Positions 6,495 to 8,347 of a DNA stretch of 8,347 nucleotides are shown here, in pieces. A program made the position numbers and the translations under genes. The stretch is from an uncultured Prevotella sp. GTDB taxonomy: Bacteria > Bacteroidota > Bacteroidia > Bacteroidales > Bacteroidaceae. Below the pieces are notes generated by a model. It was given only the letters and a program-made list of their open reading frames with translations, was not told the origin of the DNA and made no database searches. Positions within the stretch are counted from its first letter, which is position 1. Each line of letters opens with the position of its first letter. The stretch spans positions 1 through 8,347 of the forward strand of contig CABSIA010000134.1 in the NCBI GenBank assembly GCA_902477645.1, given 5' to 3'.

Positions 6495-7454
6495 TTATCT
6501 TGTCTCTATAGACTGTTCCGTCACTGTATATGAGTTGTACTTCCACACGCCGCCAAGCTCAGGCCTTGAGCATTCGCTTGGCTGGTTGTGTTCGCAACCG
6601 CAGAAATTGCAAATCCACGTCGTAGGTTTCTTCACGAGCCGTTGTCTCGTAACAACCACTTTGTGCGCACAGCAGAAGTTGCGCTGCATCTGTGGAGTTG
6701 AGTTAAAATCGGGTTGCATGGCATTCAGCAGTCCCTGCATCTCTCTGAGCTGTTGCTCGTATTGTGCCTTCATGGTGGCAATGTCTACTCCTGCCACCTT
6801 TGCTTTCTTGTCAATCTTCGGCTTGGGTTTCTTAGGCTTTGCTGCAGGCTTTGGAGCCGATGTTTGTATGGGAGTTACAGGCGTTGTGCCAAGCATTTGC
6901 CTGTAGCGTTCCATGAGCTGACGGTCTTCCTCGCTCATTTCCATAACTGTCTCGAAATCTGCATCATCACCGTCTTCTATGTCGCTGCTATCATCAGAGC
7001 CGAAGTCTCCGGTATCCTGCGCCTGCTCGTTATAAGCAGCCATAATCTTTTCTTCCAATTCTGCCATTTCCTCCGCCAGTTGCTGGGCTCTCTGGAAAAT
7101 GGGGTCGCGCTTTGCCTTCTCTATCTCAGCCATGGCAAGCTCGTCGAGAGGTGCATTGCAACGGCTGCAGAAGCATCGGAAATTCAGAGTTCCGCACTGC
7201 GGGCATGTGATGCCCTTACGGGGGTTGCCGCACTCACAACAGAACTGGTCTTCTGGTTCCATCGGTGCTCCGCAAAATGTACAAGTCTCAGGGTGCAGCG
7301 GATGCTTGCAATGAGGGCAAAGCTCGTTGCTAAAGTCTACACGTGCGCCGCAATTGGGGCAAGTATAGTTGTTGCCGCCTCCTTCAAAAGCCGATGCCTG
7401 TTTTTGTTGCTCCTGTTGCTGTGCCTGCTGCCGGTATTGTTGCTGTTGGTCCAT
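6495..7454 (-). CDS. multi-zinc-ribbon protein with acidic and basic linkers
   Basis: A 319-residue soluble protein of no named family that I recognise. It starts with a Gln-rich stretch (residues 3-19). Next comes a run of zinc-ribbon knuckles: C32-P-N-C35 with C46-P-H-C49, C58-T-F-C61 with C72/C73-E-C75, and C84-P-Q-C87 with C94/C96-S-R-C99, which is enough for about three Zn sites. Residues 105-142 are charged and helical (coiled-coil-like), 146-178 are strongly acidic, and 201-220 are a Lys/Pro/Ala basic linker. After another helix (225-247), a separate C-terminal module has C261-C262-A-H264 and C282-N-F-C285-G-C287 with H289, suggesting a fourth metal site. No catalytic motif, signal peptide or membrane segment is seen. 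It lies 19 bases after the phosphatase and 21 before the kinase, so it is probably co-transcribed and may be an adaptor or phosphorylation target. The linker T-T-P-V-T-P-I-Q-T (190-198) is a candidate phospho-Thr region. Function is inferred from context only. Confidence 0.88.
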   Translation of the reverse strand: MDQQQQYRQQAQQQEQQKQASAFEGGGNNYTCPNCGARVDFSNELCPHCKHPLHPETCTFCGAPMEPEDQFCCECGNPRKGITCPQCGTLNFRCFCSRCNAPLDELAMAEIEKAKRDPIFQRAQQLAEEMAELEEKIMAAYNEQAQDTGDFGSDDSSDIEDGDDADFETVMEMSEEDRQLMERYRQMLGTTPVTPIQTSAPKPAAKPKKPKPKIDKKAKVAGVDIATMKAQYEQQLREMQGLLNAMQPDFNSTPQMQRNFCCAHKVVVTRQRLVKKPTTWICNFCGCEHNQPSECSRPELGGVWKYNSYTVTEQSIETR

Positions 7455-7473
7455 AGGATTATTTTTTTATGAA
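7455..7473 (-). promoter_or_regulatory. 19-base gap with A-rich translation leader before the zinc-ribbon gene
   Basis: Between the phosphatase TAA and the ATG at 7454 the coding strand reads a seven-A run (7468-7462), then T-A-A-T-C-C-T and the ATG. The layout is nearly the same as before the phosphatase gene (A7, six to seven bases, ATG). There is no terminator, which supports co-transcription. Confidence 0.4.
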
Positions 7474-8226
7474 TTATGAGTTACTTTGAATTTCTACTAT
7501 CAAAACACTCACGTTGTCGTTTCCGCCACCTTCTTTTGCTGCATTTACGAGATTGAGCGAGCATCCGCCTTCGGCCAGAACACGCTCTATAGTATCGTCG
7601 TCAGCCATATCATGAAGACCGTCGGAACATATAAGATATTTGTCGCCCTGCATGATGCGGTCTGTGATGTCTGCGACATCGGCAAATATCTCGTCTCCCA
7701 CACCAAGTGCATTGTAGATGAGGTTTGAGGGCAGTGTCGGGTTGTTTTCTTTCTCACGCAGCGAGTGGTCGGTAGACAACTGCCTGAGCACACCGTCACG
7801 GAAACGGTAAATGCGGCTGTCGCCGATGTTTACCCAAAACACACGGTTGTTGCAGAACAGCATACCGACAAGGGTGGTGCCCATATTGTAATATTGCGGC
7901 ATCTCGTTTCCCTTCTGCTGAATGAGGAAGTGGGCATCGGTAGCCCACGATTTCACGATATCACAGATTGTGGTGCCGTCGGCATCGTCGGGAAGAGTCT
8001 CCACCAACGACTGGAAACTCTGCACGGCCAGCTCGCTTGCAAACTCTCCTCCGTTGTGGCCTCCCATGCCGTCAGCCACAACGGCTGCCATCTTTGCTTT
8101 TTCGCTCAAGGTAAAAGATGTCAGGAATGCGCTGTCGCGGTAAAACTCACCGTTCAGCAATATCATATCTTCGTTGTTGGTGCGCTTCAGTCCAACATCC
8201 GATGTAAGGTCACAGTTTATTATCAT
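7474..8226 (-). CDS. PP2C-family Ser/Thr protein phosphatase
   Basis: A 250-residue cytoplasmic metal-dependent phosphatase (PPM/PP2C, Stp/PstP-like) that should remove phosphate from Ser/Thr of proteins, most plausibly those modified by the kinase two genes downstream. Motifs are in the family order: D10-x-G12 and R15-T-N-N-E19-D20 at the N-terminus, the metal site V-A-D52-G-M-G-G, G-T-T-L at 116-119, G-D136-S-R in the core, S-T-D153-H-S, the second metal site C-S-D202-G-L and the final G-G-N-D237-N-V. All Asp residues expected for the binuclear metal centre are present, so it should be active. Length matches a stand-alone bacterial PP2C; there is no signal peptide or membrane segment. The ATG at 8226 was chosen because M-I-I-N-C-D leads straight into the first strand and a T-A-rich leader precedes it. 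It is the first gene of the cluster, with 19 bases to the zinc-ribbon gene. Confidence 0.95.
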   Translation of the reverse strand: MIINCDLTSDVGLKRTNNEDMILLNGEFYRDSAFLTSFTLSEKAKMAAVVADGMGGHNGGEFASELAVQSFQSLVETLPDDADGTTICDIVKSWATDAHFLIQQKGNEMPQYYNMGTTLVGMLFCNNRVFWVNIGDSRIYRFRDGVLRQLSTDHSLREKENNPTLPSNLIYNALGVGDEIFADVADITDRIMQGDKYLICSDGLHDMADDDTIERVLAEGGCSLNLVNAAKEGGGNDNVSVLIVEIQSNS

Positions 8227-8240
8227 AAGGTATTTTTTTA
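8227..8240 (-). promoter_or_regulatory. A-rich leader before the phosphatase start
   Basis: On the coding strand a run of seven A (8239-8233) ends six bases before the ATG at 8226; the spacer is T-A-C-C-T-T. No GGAGG-like Shine-Dalgarno motif is present. A/T-rich, Shine-Dalgarno-free leaders are usual in Bacteroidota, so this fits the translation start rather than any special control. Confidence 0.4.
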
Positions 8241-8296
8241 GTGAAGAACTAAGAGTGAAGAACTAAGAGTGAAGAACTAAGAGTGAAGAACTAAGA
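8241..8296. repeat. four perfect 14-bp direct repeats in the operon leader
   Basis: The unit gtgaagaactaaga occurs four times head to tail (8241, 8255, 8269, 8283) and breaks off in a fifth partial copy, gtgaaaaa, at 8297. It lies just upstream of the phosphatase start (8226), so it would be in the 5' leader or promoter of the operon. Each unit is itself two related 7-mers. I see no reading frame for it, and the copies have no unique spacers. Confidence 0.95.
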
Positions 8297-8347
8297 GTGA
8301 AAAATCCAAAAGCCGTATAACTAATGGATTCTTCGTTCTTCACTCTT
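8279..8347. repeat. 13-bp inverted repeat pairing with the tandem repeats
   Basis: The sequence aagagtgaagaac (8279-8291) is matched exactly by its reverse complement gttcttcactctt at 8335-8347, the right edge of the window. Inside it aatcc (8303-8307) pairs with ggatt (8326-8330). The same right-hand arm can also pair perfectly with 8251-8263 and 8265-8277 because those are copies of the tandem unit. In the minus-strand transcript this would form a hairpin with several possible registers ahead of the phosphatase gene. The inverted arm may continue beyond the window, and the whole could be part of a dispersed intergenic repeat element. Confidence 0.8.

Noticed and set aside
6190..6906. Plus-strand open frame with repeated P-V-E-P-G-R-I-V units
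   Set aside because: The repetition is only the antisense reading of the STIR repeat DNA, and the frame straddles two real minus-strand genes.
1..8226. Assignment as a type VI secretion, Ter stress or type VII (EccA) locus
   Set aside because: Only kinase, phosphatase and a CbxX-type ATPase are shared in general terms; no FHA, TerD, VWA, structural secretion protein or WXG100 gene is present in the window.
7765..8241. Plus-strand open frame opposite the phosphatase
   Set aside because: The complete PP2C motif series on the other strand explains the sequence.
8241..8296. Possible CRISPR array
   Set aside because: Units are 14 bp, perfectly contiguous and have no spacers; this is a simple tandem repeat.
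8227..8347. Bacteroidota-type promoter (TTTG ... TAnnTTTG)
   Set aside because: A TTTG exists near 8307-8310 on the minus strand and TAGTTCTT recurs in each repeat, but spacing (13 or 27) and matches are poor.

Overview
The window carries four genes, all read from the minus strand, probably as one operon. In transcription order they are a PP2C-type Ser/Thr phosphatase (7474-8226), a multi-zinc-ribbon protein (6495-7454), a very large membrane-anchored Ser/Thr kinase (2541-6473) and a triple-AAA+ ATPase of the CbxX/CfxQ type (2477 to base 1, running off the left edge). The gaps are 19, 21 and 63 bases. No RNA gene, transposase or CRISPR array is visible. The plus-strand open frames are shadows of these genes.

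The host is probably a member of the Bacteroidota, most likely a Bacteroidales/Prevotella-like bacterium. The support is moderate base composition (about half G+C by eye), absence of Shine-Dalgarno motifs with A/T-rich leaders before every start codon, and a purine-rich GTGAAGAACTAAGA intergenic repeat. This is an inference from style, not from a marker gene.

Region by region (right to left, following transcription): 8227-8347 is a non-coding leader with four 14-bp tandem repeats and an inverted copy of them. The phosphatase has a complete set of PP2C metal-binding motifs. The zinc-ribbon protein has at least five CxxC motifs, an acidic linker, a basic Lys/Pro linker and a Cys-rich C-terminal module. 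The kinase begins with nine S-T-I-R motifs (six of them in exact 14-residue repeats). It continues with a catalytic domain, about five imperfect 80-residue helical repeats, about five membrane segments and a predicted extracytoplasmic beta-rich domain with a Ser/Thr-rich tail. The ATPase opens with its own small zinc ribbon, followed by one AAA+ domain with a damaged Walker B and two intact CbxX-like domains.

Working model (inference): a reversible threonine-phosphorylation module (kinase plus phosphatase) senses something through its membrane or extracytoplasmic part. It marks its own STIR repeats, and perhaps the zinc-ribbon protein, and controls a AAA+ remodelling machine. The parts recall kinase/phosphatase control of type VI secretion and of Ter-like stress systems, and CbxX-family ATPases such as EccA of type VII secretion. 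However, no FHA, VWA, TerD or secretion component lies in the window, so the system cannot be assigned to any of these. The combination is the main item of interest.
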